Shown: positions 24,007 through 35,376 of the stretch, one piece after another
Layout: each line of letters opens with the position of its first letter
How positions within the stretch are numbered: position 1 is the first letter of the stretch
Assembly: GCF_009905375.1 (NCBI RefSeq)
Contig: NC_133657.1
Location: 65,536,219 to 65,600,218, forward strand
Direction: 5' to 3'
DNA length: 64,000 bases
Source of the DNA: Apium graveolens
Lineage: Eukaryota > Streptophyta > Magnoliopsida > Apiales > Apiaceae
Position numbers and translations under genes: made by a program
The notes under the pieces: generated by a model
What the model was told of the DNA's origin: nothing
Databases searched by the model: none
The model's input: the letters and a program-made list of their open reading frames with translations, nothing else

Positions 24007-24222
24007 ACAGGTAATCCAGTTCAACACTCAATGACAAAGCACATCAGCATTAGGTACCATTTCATAAGGGAACATGTGATGAAAGGTACAGTGGAATTGC
24101 ATTTTGTTCCAACAGATCAACAACTAGCAGATATCTTCACAAAACCACTATGTGAAGCTACTTTTACAAGACTGGTAAATGAACTTAGAATGGTTTCAGG
24201 TTCTTTCTCTAAATCTGCTTAG
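24007..24222 (+). pseudogene. Copia RNase H of element B, C-terminal part
   Basis: Continues the RNase H cut at 11159: GNPVQHSMTKHISIRYHFIR, GTVELHFVPTDQQLADIFTK, PLCEATFTRLVNELRMVSGS, then a stop at 24220. The same end is present in element C (56644). The first five bases are the target duplication of G1. Confidence 0.92.
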
Positions 24223-25724
24223 TTTTTGTTCTCATGCATCAGACTTTATGATCAGTGTTTACAGATTGTCTTATCTTCGTGTAATCTATACTTAAATTGA
24301 AATACATTAAATGCTGATTATTCTCTGATGTAGATTTATATACTCTGATAGTGATTTGAATGTTCTGTGACTATTCAATCCAATGAGGATTACTGTGCTA
24401 GATGCTGGTCTAGTAGTCTTTAACATACTAGAAATCCCATGTTTGAATTAGTTGTTTATGTGGAAATTCATTAACACAAGCAAATTCTGATTTTGAGCTT
24501 AGTCAAATTTACTTTATGTATCTTATTACTAAGTCACAAACTAGATTCTTACTTCTTATATGTCAAATTCTAATGTCAGTAAATCTTAAGGATGAACTAA
24601 ATGCTGATAAGCCTCACTTATCTGAAGAAAAGAAAAGAAAAGAAAATTAAAGTCAGGTACTCCTTTGAGATCTAGAATAAATATGTGGAAGGGAAGACCC
24701 TAGTGCATTGTTGTTATTAAATAATATGCATTAGAAAAGCAAATAAATTTTTCTTGCTGACTTTTCACATTCTCTGATTACTGGAGAAATACTCTGATAA
24801 TAGCATAAATTCTGATAGCAGTTGTGACTCATTTACACTGAGAAGCCACTGTGAAAAAGAATTCTAAAAAGATGCATAAAATGAGCACAAACAGTTGAGG
24901 TGGACTCATGCATAAATTTATCCTATAGTAGACTTCATTATTAATGACAGATTTTAAGCACTTTTCTTAGTTATGCCTTATTTCTAAGATCAACTAAAGT
25001 TTATCAGAATTTAATCTTTATCTGGTATTCTGCTAAACGCACACACTCTCACTCCATATGAATGATGAAAATTACTGTGATGATTAAGTTGTTTTTGATA
25101 AATATTTAAGTATCATTTGCACAAATTCTGAGGACAAGTTCTGATGGAAGTTCTGATGATTAAACTCTGAAGAAACAAGTCAGTATTTGTATGAAGAATC
25201 ACAGAAACTGATATTCACTTTTTGAGTACATAAGCCATGTTCTGATGACTGTTAAAATCTGATAATAGTCAAGTTCTGATATTAAATTCTGATGGAAACT
25301 CTGATGCTTACGTGGAATTATTCTTTACTTGACTTATTTGTGGTAAATACTGTAACGGTCATATTTAATCAGAATATAATTAGGTGAGATAAACAGTCAT
25401 AAACATTTGGGTTAGTGATAAACGTGTTTGTCTTGAAAAACTGCATGTGCACGTTAATTATTGCTTGTTTCTCGTGCCCACTAACTCTGCTTTAACTATT
25501 TACTGGCTGACAGGTGTACAAGTATCTGTGTTACTTCTAAAAAGGACTGTTGAGTGGAGAGAGTATATATATGGGAGTTAAAAGATTTTCTAATCTTTTA
25601 CCTACTTTTCTATTCTTAATTTCCCTTATTCTCACTCTCTCTAATATTCTCTGAAGCTTTTTCATACAGGACTTTTATCAAACACCTTGTGCACAATATA
25701 TTTTCTCACTTATTTCTTACAGAA
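24223..25724 (+). other. Post-pol spacer of element B with TTCTGAT repeats
   Basis: About 1.5 kb between the pol stop and the extra ORF, with no long frame. By eye it holds 13 copies of TCTGAT on the plus strand, mostly as TTCTGAT or CTCTGAT, densest at 24320-24350, 24770-24815 and 25130-25310. The homologous spacer of element C is at 55195-56643. Near the 3' end there is a TATA-like box and a pyrimidine-rich leader ending TTCTTACAG just before the ATG. Confidence 0.75.
25564..25572 (+). promoter_or_regulatory. Possible internal promoter for the extra ORF of B
   Basis: TATATATAT follows GAGAGAG and lies about 155 bases upstream of the extra-ORF ATG at 25725. A pyrimidine-rich leader and TTCTTACAG, a possible splice acceptor, lie between. 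Element C has TATTTAAA at the corresponding place. Sequence likeness only. Confidence 0.35.
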
Positions 25725-25881
25725 ATGGCACCAAAAGATATAGTTTTCATTGGAGCTAAGTTTGTCCCCAACAATTACTTGGATATTCTTAGCAAGAGTG
25801 AAGCCCCATCAGATCTTTATTTCATTCAGGACTTCCTTGCTAACTCTGAGATTGGGTATGCTTTGACCCAACCAGAAGCCA
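25725..25881 (+). pseudogene. Extra post-pol ORF of element B, N-terminal part
   Basis: ATG 25725 opens MAPKDIVFIGAKFVPNNYLD and runs 52 codons before gypsy G2 is inserted inside a codon after GCC. The remainder starts at 39239. Removing G2 and one AGCCA copy restores the frame exactly (13,362 bases, divisible by three). Its N-terminal region corresponds to the part of element A's ORF that lies left of the window. Confidence 0.75.
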
Positions 25882-27690
25882 TGTAACACCCCCAAATTCG
25901 GGGTCGGGGATTCGAGTTGTCACGAGTTCCATTTCCTTTAATAATACTTAATCTTAACAATCAACCAACTACTGCGTACTGTGACCCCACAATATACACA
26001 CACACACCACAAGTTATAGTCTCAGAGATGAATACCAAAAATAACACAAGTCATTTTATTCCACAATTATAAGTCATTACACCTCAAAAGGGTTTCTGAA
26101 TAAATTTACAGATTCCTTGCCATTATTACAATTCATAATATACATAAGTCTGGTACATCAATAGTTGAAATCCTAGCCTATTGGTAGTTCCTACCTCAGC
26201 TACAACGGCATCAACGCCTACAGGAAACTGGGAAACGTTTCCTATCCGCTCACGAATTGGGAGCTTGGTCCTCTTCATCTTGTCTATCTGTTGTTGTGTG
26301 ATGAAAGAAGAAAGCAAGGGTGAGCAACAAGCCCGCCGAAATAATATATATAATGATTAACAATATATGAGCATTCTCATAGTACTCATGAAAGTCTTGG
26401 TTAAGCTGATATGAACCAAGTTTGATATCTTAACGCGACCAAGTCACAAAATATTCAGTATATATGTATATATATACTTTTCAAAATCTTGGAAGTCCTC
26501 TTCCATGCATAATATACACAGAGTTCCAGTTTATAACTGTATAAAAATATCGTTGCAAGGTGATCTCATATATCTAACCTCGTCTCAACGTTTTTGTGAA
26601 AATCTTTGTCATGCATAAGATAATCATTAACCAGATATAAGTTGAAAAGATGAAGTTACAAGATACTCCAATATACTTATATCTTTTCCGAATACTACTT
26701 GAACTACCACCGTTCAAGATATAATCAGTTTCAAAAGTTCATCACATAGATGAGACTACAAGATAAGATTTGAATAGATTCAATCTTTGAAATATCATTC
26801 AAAAGAAATGAAGTTACGAGATACTTTATTAAGTCCTGATATATATATCCATATATATCTCTCATACATTTCCTGAAAACCTCTGTCATATAAAGTATGA
26901 ACAGAGTTGCAATATCCAATGAATTTTGGAAAGAAAAGAATTTTGGCATAAACCCGATATCTTGCTGATCAGGCAAAGATACCAATAAGTAACCTTTTCT
27001 ACTAGTAGATGGATGAACCCTTCACCGGTCATCACCCTGGCCTCATTAGGACCTTGTGCTGGACCGCCACCCGGCCTCTTACGCGTTGATGGATTGCCAC
27101 CCAGCCACTTACACTTTGATAGACCGTACCCCGGCCTGTCGCTTATGCCGACTCAATTAGATGGGCTTACTTCCCGAACGTTGGGTAAGTAATCAATTCA
27201 TTTGTCAAAACAGCAACCTCGTTGCGAATATAAAATACACCACAGAGCTGGATCCCTCAATTTTTAAGCGAGTATTTAAATCCCCTTCGAAAGGAAGATC
27301 TTAAATTTGAAAACGAGTTTTGGGATCCGCCCTAACTTTTAAAAATCATTTTGAAGACTCGAAAACATTTTTTAAGAATATTTGGAGTAATGCTGATTTA
27401 ATAAAATAAATCAGTCCCAATATATTAGAAAATATATGAATATTATTACTTAAATAATATTCCCATAAAGAATGATCTTTATAAGTCCTCGAATGAATAT
27501 TCAAAATAATATTCATTAAATAAAATAAACGGAGTCATAAGTCCTCAGATGAATATTCAAAATAATATTCATTAAATAAAATAAGCGGAGTCATAAGTCC
27601 TCGAATGAATATTCAAAATAATATTCATTAAATAAAATAAAGTTATCGAATAAACCTTATTCGATTAATAGTTTTGAAAACTATATCTAT

Positions 27691-27724
<34 letters not shown>

Positions 27725-29798
27725 TATACTCGGGAACATCGACTCCCGGTTTAGAAATATGTTCACCTTTGGTCCCCAATACTAAGGGTATACGCAACTA
27801 CTGCTTATCTCTACCATAGGTATTATGCAACTTATAAGCATTTGAATCAACAATTAGATATCAAGATTATGAAACAGACATGCATATATACCATATCAGC
27901 ATGCTCCAATATATCGCAAAATTTTCTAATAACAATCATGCACTTATCACAAGATAATGCATTACATATATTTACATCACAACAACAGTATAACGGGTAG
28001 AAAACTTGCCTGAGCGACTGGGGGTGGTAAAAGACCTGGGACGAGTCTGGTAACCTATAAACAACATATAAGTTGGAATTAAACCAAAGTCGCTTAAGAA
28101 TCTAGACTTTAACCAATGAGACTCTAACGCTCGCTTTTGCGCTTAATGATTCACTTAAGTCGCTCGAGTACCCTCGGCTCCATCATTTTTAATAAATTAA
28201 CCATTAAGAATTTTAAGGCGATTCTTTCGCGAGTACGCTACCAACTGCCTAATCCACTTTACATAATTGTTTCATACTCCAATTAGTAATTTAAGGGCCT
28301 TAACCAAGGTTTTAAAGTAAGGCGATGGGTAATGGTTCGTTCGCGAAATGCCGTTACTTAAAACGGTCGTTTCCCCTAAACCGAACATCGGATTCAAGCG
28401 AACCACATATCAAAACGAAGATTACGACATAATCTAACTAAACATGGCAAAGTCACAGATTCAATAGTTAGCTCTCTCTCCCGAACACTAAGAACAAGCA
28501 GTTGTATGAAATTGGGCATTACGACGACCATGTTTACGCGATTACCAAGTTTTAAACCACTCCAAACAACCACCATTCAACTCACAACCAACAATACAAC
28601 CAACCCTCATCCAAACCTTACTACATCAGTCCCCAAACCTCAAGATTTTCCAATTTATACAATCCCACACATGAACTACTAGCTATACTTAAGTTTCATT
28701 AACTATAAACAAGATTTCAACATCCAAATCACTACAAATCCAATCCAAACTCTAAACACACAAGCATCATGCTTCTCATTTATTATAACCATCAAAACCA
28801 TCATAATACTCAAAGTAAAGTTAGGGTTTGGAGGTGTTATACCTTCCTTGGAGTGATTAGAGTAGCTAGGAAGTCTTAGGGAGCCTCCTACAAGCTTGAT
28901 CTTTAAAAAGAAATCAAGAACACAAAGTTAGGTTTTGAAGTTTCTAAAAGTCCGATTGAAAGAACTGTAAAAATGAGGGTCTTAACATGATTATTTGGAC
29001 GAGACTTGTGAACAAGAGTTGTAGGCCATCTCAATACCTTTCCAAAGAGATATAGAACATACTATTTGAGTGAGTATTGAAGGAGATATGGTAGTTTGAA
29101 GTTGCTGCTCTGGTTTTGGCCGAGAGCTTTTGTTCTTGGAAAGCAAAAGTCAACTTCTAATTTGTGTTTTGTGATTTGTTTTGCCTTGGCTTGGTTGCTA
29201 CCTTTTGTTTGTTAATTAAATTGTTACCATGGTAAAAATTGTGTGGCTCACAATCAACCAACCAATCCTTCCCACTTTGTCATGCTCATGTCATCTGCTT
29301 ATGTCATCTTGTTACACTTGTCTTCCTCTTGTTGGTGTGATGACATCATCGTCCATTAACCTCTTTGATTAACCCCTAATTACTTGGCTAATGACCGCTG
29401 ATCTGTTATACGGTTGGCTTAACTTTCGTTCTCGTTTATCATTTGAGGGATCATACCCGGGATCTTATTACTTGGGTTCCCCTAAACCTTTCTCAATATT
29501 TTATATTCCTTTTATGATCCTCTCTTATGATCCTTGAATTAAATCCTTTTAATCATGTTACCTTATACTCAATTCTTTCGGTATCTGGTGGATTTTCGGG
29601 AAAAATCAAAGTGTTTGAATTTTGATTTTGACGATCTTTACATACACTTATTTACTTTATGGAATACTAATACGATCTTAGAATTTCCATAACAGTACTC
29701 CTATATAGCGTGGTCTAATAATTTTCCTTAATCAGTATTATCAACAAAAGTTACTATTCATCTGTGTTTCAAAAATTCCAAAAATTGGGGTTATTACA
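25882..29798 (-). repeat. 3' LTR of G2 (3917 bp)
   Basis: On the plus strand it begins TGTAACACCCCC and ends GGGGTTATTACA. It aligns with 35377-39238 with several large indels. It retains about 220 bases (near 28710-28930) missing from the other LTR, and lacks about 170 bases present there near 36980-37150. No gene is recognised inside; short ORFs near 26126, 26731 and 28394 recur in both LTRs only because the LTRs are copies. Confidence 0.9.
27483..27642. repeat. 56-bp tandem repeat in G2 LTR (left)
   Basis: Two full units of 56 bases (27483-27538, 27539-27594) and a partial third, each starting AAGTCCTCRRATGAATATTC and ending CGGAGTCAT, with one or two differences. Confidence 0.9.
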
Positions 29799-29817
29799 GT
29801 CTCCCCTCCTTAAGAGG
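29799..29817 (-). other. Polypurine tract of G2
   Basis: On the minus strand CCTCTTAAGGAGGGGAGAC directly precedes the LTR start TGTAATAACCCC. This fixes the orientation of the element. Confidence 0.8.
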
Positions 29818-29837
29818 ATTCCGTCCCAGAATCGGAT

Positions 29838-30600
29838 AGAAAATGAATAGGGATGCTCTCTTAGCATTGCACTTTCTAACTCTCAAGTAAATTTTCCTAC
29901 ATTGTGGTTCTACCATCGAACTCTGACTAGTTTGATAACCCTTCTCCTAAGCACTTGTTCCTTTTCAATCTATAACCCTTCCTGGTTGCTCCATATAGGT
30001 TACGTCTGGTTGCATGTCTATGCGCTCATATGCCCCTATTTGTCTGACATCCGAATTACACTTCCTTAACATTGATACGTGGAACACGTTATGAACTTGC
30101 TACAAGTTCGGGGGTAGGGCTAGCTCATATGCTAACTTCCCAATACGTCTTAATATATCCAAGGGTCCAACAAATCGTGGACTTAGCTTTCCTTTCTTTC
30201 TGAACCTCATCAATCCTTTCCAAGGGAATACCTATAACAACACTAGGTCCCCTACTTCCTATTCTTTGTCCTTTCGTGTCAATTCAACATACTTCTTATG
30301 TCCATCTTGGGCTACTACCAGCCGTCCTCTGATTAGATCTATTATATCCCTGGTCCTTTGGACCACTGCTGGTCCGAGCATCTTGCGCTCTGCAACATCA
30401 TCCTAACATAAGGGAGGTCGACATTGCGTTCCCTCAAGGATCTCATAAGGCGATGTCTCGATACTGACATACGATCTATTATCGTAAGAAAACTCAATCC
30501 GCGTTAAGTGATCATTCCAAATTCTTTCAAGTCTATTACACAGACTCTCATCATAGCCTCTAGCATTATAGCTTTTTCTTCTCAATACCCACTCTTTTCC
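29838..30600 (-). pseudogene. Integrase C-terminus and chromodomain of G2
   Basis: Reading the minus strand from 30600 gives RVCVIDLERIWNDHLTRIEF, SPYEILEGTQCRPPLC, GHKKYVELTRKDKE, WKGLMRFRKKGKLSPRFVGP, HNVFHVSMLRKC, then a chromodomain-like tail (YMEQPGRVID, KEQVLRRRVIKLVRVRW, MLREHPYSF). This parallels the end of G1's integrase. Several stops (after PPLC, RKDKE, LVLL, RVID, VRVRW) and one frameshift at ~30590 make it a pseudogene. The catalytic core upstream is missing. Confidence 0.85.
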
Positions 30601-33539
30601 AGTTTGTAATCGCTACTATCTTCCGTTCCTAATATTTATACTGGTTATACTTTTGCTCGTTAGCATTCTATAACCTTTTAATAATCGCGTCCACCTTAGT
30701 ATCACGAACGCGTTAGAATCAGAATACCACCATACTTGGTACCACTTCATCTCTAGCTGCCTCCATCTTCGAAAGCTTGGTCCTTCATATAGAAGTAAAA
30801 TAATTTATTGAGAGATCACTATGATCATGAACACTTGTTAAATTGCATAGTTAGTACAGAAGGTGGCCAGCCTTTAGTACTTGACAAGCAATTAAACAAT
30901 AGATGGTATCCTACCAGGCTTCTATCACACAGATAGATAGTCATTCGGCAATACCTCCCCTTCTGGAAGGGTTGTTCTTCTCAGCTTATATGAAATGAAA
31001 AGGAGAGAAAAGAACAAATTGAAGAGATTTGTATATATATAAAATATACTGCCACAAAATATCTGGCTTGGAATCTACCTCTGAACTATAGAGGTTTGTC
31101 ATAGGAGAACAAAACATATACGTATATATATCAACATCAAGTATTATAGCATCGTATTTCAAGTGTCTGAATATTTACTATTCCGTCCATCATTCTATGG
31201 ACCCATGCTCTTGCTCGAGCTTATAAACAATCACCTTTGAAACTCCCTCGACATCGAAAATCGAATTTGGGATCTCATTCTAGACATCATCATTACTAGA
31301 ATTCTATGCTTGCACCGCAACCTTCCTTGTATAGTAATACGACTCTCTATTGATAAGAAAGAATAAGTATTCAATAGGTAGATAATCTACTTAATTAGTC
31401 TATCAATGATAACTTATACACCACCACGACCCGATTAGTGGTACTTAATCTCAACATCCATTCCAATACAACTCTCACAGTTATAAGCAATCGGCTCATT
31501 ACTCATAGAATCATTCTTGCATTACTATAGTCCACCATTGACCTACTGTAGTCATTCGTTTTCCATGAAGTCTTAATAGCTAACCATACGGAGTCCATAC
31601 ATATCGTATCGAATTCTTCGAAGGAGGTAACATGATCACCGTTCATGATTCATGAAGAACACTCCCTAACTTGACGTACATATGACATGAAGCAGATAAA
31701 ATTGCAGAAGAGTTTCAATGAAAGCAACGATATCAGGTTAATACCATTATTAACCATATGTCTTTATTAGGAGACATGAAGCTCAAAGGTTCATTTAGTC
31801 CTTTCGTAACATGCTCCTGGCTTATCTCAAGATAGGACCTTCTAAGATAGAAAGCCCGCTCACGGCGATTACATGAATTAAATCTTTACCAAACTACTAT
31901 TACGGTTGAGTACCGCACAGTCATCAGAAGGAATGTCAATCTTTCACACCATAATACAACCTTCACGGAATTAACCATTATCACTGTATTCCTCTGGCAC
32001 GAGTGCCGATAATTGTCCTCTTACACTTAAAGTGTTGGCCACCTCTTTGGCCTTTCCTGATAGTAAAATTTCCTTACAATCAATGTCATTTTAACCACCT
32101 CCAACTAAATTTTCTACCTCATTTCAATCACTACTTATGTGAAAATGCTCTTCCTTACGCTTTGGTAAAAAATATATCACCATTTTTCCATAAGTTATTG
32201 CCTCGGTCTTTTAGAGGTTAACATTGTCACGACTGACTCTTGATCATACTTCAGACGTCTCTTATCTTGGGTCCTACTTGTTTTCACCAATCTCGACCCT
32301 CATTGGATCGATCTATAATTTCTTATGGTTCAACACGTGCCCCACCTGGCATTATTATAATTACGTCATATTTCCTTTATCAAAATTTCTATGCTTGAGA
32401 ACTTTGAATACTACCTTTCTCCTTGTAAGACCTCTAAGGTTATCCTTGAATCGTTCCTCCTGTATTCCCTAGATACAGGGTATATCAAAATACCATTTAC
32501 TAATACTAGAACCATTGTCTATGTACTTCTGAAAAATTTCTCTACTGATCTTTAAAGGTTGTTGTTACCTTAGTCCTTCGTTTCATACTACCCAAACTCA
32601 TAATGTCCCTATTAAGGGTGAAATGCCATCCTTTATGCATCCCCCATGGTTCATCTCAAGCTATTGAGGTTATGTCCTTAATTCCACCTTTTAAAAAGGT
32701 ACTTGCATCCTTACATGGATAAATCAAGTCATATATCCCTGATAATGGTATCTTATTCAATCATTCCCATCTCAATAGTATATGCCTAATTTCACAATAA
32801 CATCTGTATTCAAAATGAGGTCAATCAATATGGCCTCCAAAAGATAACAACGGTTATCTACTTTTCTTGCCTGATTCAGTAATGATAACAGGGATGTTCT
32901 AGAAGATATTGGTCGTGTTCAATGTGAACTTCTCTTTTTTTTTTACTAAATCCTCATTTACTTTTGTTGTTTATCTCAACAGTCATCTCATTGTTGAGAT
33001 ATCTTCTATACTTGGTGTCTCCCTTTTTGGGTATCAATTCACATGCGTTACTTACACTTCACATTCTTGAAGGTCACTTCCTTCATCCAATTTTCCTAAT
33101 TTTTTACTTTCTTGTCTCCTTAGTCTATCCGCGTCTCATTATTTATCCTTCGAACTATCTCAAGGTTTACTCGAATCCTCCCAACTTAAAGGGGATAAAA
33201 TATATGCATCTCTTATGCCTTCAACCGTCAACTTTAACTCTTGGTGAATCACCCTCATCCTGACGATCATATACTTTTCTATTTCTATTACTATACGTCT
33301 TTAGGGTTTTCTCATACCCAACTCCCTTATCATTCCTCAAACTCTATTGCCTTTATATTCCTTTCCACTTCAGTTTCTTTTTTATTTTCCTTTCTCTTAC
33401 AATCATTTCATGAACCCACTAATCATTTACTTCAAACATCAAGTCGTTCTGGGATTCGTGTCCTCAGGATGAATCTTGCCAACTATTACAACTTAGATTC
33501 ATAACTCATCATACTCGTCCGCCTTTGTTCTGGCTCTAA
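30601..33539. other. Unrecognised internal sequence of G2
   Basis: About 2.9 kb between the integrase tail and the gag-like remnant. The open stretches on the plus strand (32003-32221, 32224-32472, 32964-33263, 33241-33504) run against the element orientation and show no domain. I see no catalytic integrase or protease motif here. It may be heavily decayed element DNA or an older insertion. Confidence 0.5.
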
Positions 33540-33870
33540 AGCTTTTACACTATCTCTATAACCTTGGGAAGTACTTTCCCGAAAACAATTGACTGAACTT
33601 TAATCAGTTTATTATAACCTCTGGCCCCGTGTCTTTCTTCGCCTTTCACCAGCGAGTGGCCTCTCTATTAGGAAGGTAAGTGACAAAAATAGTCTGTTGC
33701 GCTTCATCAATCATTTAGAATATAAAATCATTCATCTATTTCCTTTGGCCAAGCTCTTTCCTCGGCTAGGTCAGCTTGTTCCTTGGAATTCTGAGAGCTT
33801 AGCGAATTAAAGGTCCTGAAAGAATTTCCCCCCGCACTGTCTCCTCAGGGCGGTGGTTGGGGAAAATAGT
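33540..33870 (-). pseudogene. Gag-like remnant of G2, out of order
   Basis: The minus strand reads FRTFNSL, then EQADLAEERAWPKEIDE and YFCHLPS further on. This fits a chromovirus gag block in which a P-x-E-A-x-x-W-L-K-E-I-E motif is usual. Stops and frameshifts are frequent. It lies downstream of the RNase H remnant in element orientation, which is the wrong order for an intact element. The match rests on a short motif, so it is weak. Confidence 0.35.
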
Positions 33871-34129
33871 CTAAGTTCTTTTTAGACAGGTCCATGAATT
33901 CCCGTATAGGAGTACCGTCTCGGGTCTCCTTTCCTTACTCGACTTTCTGTTTTCTTAGTATGAAATGTTTCATCCTTTTCCCATACTTGGAGTTATCTTA
34001 TACATTAAAATCCTTGTTTTCCACTTCATTATGTTCCGGGCACCTTATATCTTAATTGCGACCTCCCTGACATCACATTCAGGGTTTGCCCTAAATCTTA
34101 ATCCTCGAACTATGGATTTCATCTAAGAT

Positions 34130-34935
34130 CCAGTCCTTAAGCTCTTAAACATTTGGAACCCAAATTCTGTAGGAATACCTCATTATTCCCTTATCATCTT
34201 TCTCGGTATGGATCTCTTCTCCAGTCATTGACACTCTGCCTTCATTCATTACTTTTTCTTGGCACAATCTAATCTTTTCCAATAACTAGAGATGCATCGA
34301 GATCTCAAACAGCTTTTCAGTTCTGGCTTCGGTTACCTTTACTTTTGTTTCCATTTCCTCAAAATCTCTTATCAACTCTCCCAAGGACATTATCATCTTG
34401 AGTCTCTCCTTTCTACTAAGGGCGTTAGCCACCATATTGGCTTTCCCTGGATGATAAATAATCTCATAATCATAATCCTTGATTTAACTCTAACCACCTC
34501 CTATGGCGCATGTTAAGCTCTTTCTGCGTGGAAATATACTTGAGCTCTTATGGTTTGTGTAAATCTTGCACTTCTATCCATACAAGTAGTGCCTCAAATC
34601 TTTAGGGCAAAACTATTGTCGTGAACCCAAGATCATGGGTGGGATATCAAATTTCATATTCCCTTAATTGTATTGACGCGTACGCGATTACCTTGTTGTA
34701 CTGTATAAGAAGCACCCTAATTTCTTATGCGAAGCGTCACTACACATCACAAAATCTCCTTTTCCATCCGGCAACGCCATCATAGGGGCCATCACCAACC
34801 TTTGCTTCAATTCTTAAAAGTTGTTTTCGCATTTCTCTGTCCATTCGAACTTCTCAGTCTTACGAGTAAGCCGCGTTAAAGGGGCTACTATCTTTACAAA
34901 CTTGAACGAACCTCCGGTAGTGACCGGCCAATCCT
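34130..34935 (-). pseudogene. RT-end, RNase H and spacer remnant of G2
   Basis: Minus-strand reading from 34935: GLAGHYRRFV (RT connection), KFEWTEKCE-like remnants across a frameshift, then DGKGDFVMCSDASHKKLGC (RNase H start), NALSRKERLKM after several stops, and the spacer IRDFEEMETKVKVTEARTEK, KIRLCQEKVMNEGR and RYSYRIWVPNV. These match the equivalent parts of G1 (18550-19360). The fingers and palm of RT are absent; only a short acidic ORF separates this block from the primer site. Confidence 0.75.
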
Positions 34936-34982
34936 ACCTTTGGTAGTCGCTCTAACCATGGTTATCAATTCTCAGTGGTCCT

Positions 34983-35204
34983 TTATTCATTCTTTTCAGG
35001 ATCCCCCACGGGATCCTCCTCAGCAACAATCCCTTCTAGGACAACATCCTCAACCGCTACATCCTCAATATGAACATCATCCGGTCCTGCGTTAGGACAC
35101 TCTATCGGATCCACAATCTGATCTCCAATAAGTAATAAAACATCATCGCGTTGTTGCTCCTCAACCTCAGGGTTCGGAGTCCCGCTACCATATACGATAA
35201 TGAA
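34983..35204 (-). pseudogene. Short acidic ORF next to the G2 primer site
   Basis: About 73 codons on the minus strand ending TAA at 34983: GTPNPEVEEQQRDDVL, then repeated Val-Glu-Asp-Val and Glu-Glu-Asp-Pro. It occupies the position of gag's N-terminus but has no recognisable domain. An in-frame TAG lies just upstream, so the true start is lost. Function unknown. Confidence 0.35.
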
Positions 35205-35360
35205 CTACGCTTCTATCACGATATTTATAAGGGTTCCCATAAGGGTTTTAACTGTCAGTACTAAGTTAGGTAGTCCGACTATGAAATTGGCAAGAGTTCT
35301 TGTTATCTTAGTGAACTTATTATTTTAACGTCATATCATCTCTGAGGTTTATAACGCTTA

Positions 35361-35372
35361 GCTCTGATACCA
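35361..35372 (-). other. Primer-binding site of G2
   Basis: On the minus strand TGGTATCAGAGC starts four bases after the LTR end, complementary to initiator-Met tRNA. Confidence 0.9.
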
Positions 35373-35376
35373 TTTC

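Noticed and set aside
26126..26317. Short minus-strand ORF repeated at 35623-35814
   Set aside because: The two copies exist because both lie in the G2 LTRs; length and composition do not support coding.
32003..33504. Series of plus-strand frames as a transporter or membrane gene
   Set aside because: Hydrophobic Leu/Phe/Ser-rich frames come from C/T-rich antisense of decayed G2 sequence; no family motif and no conserved order.
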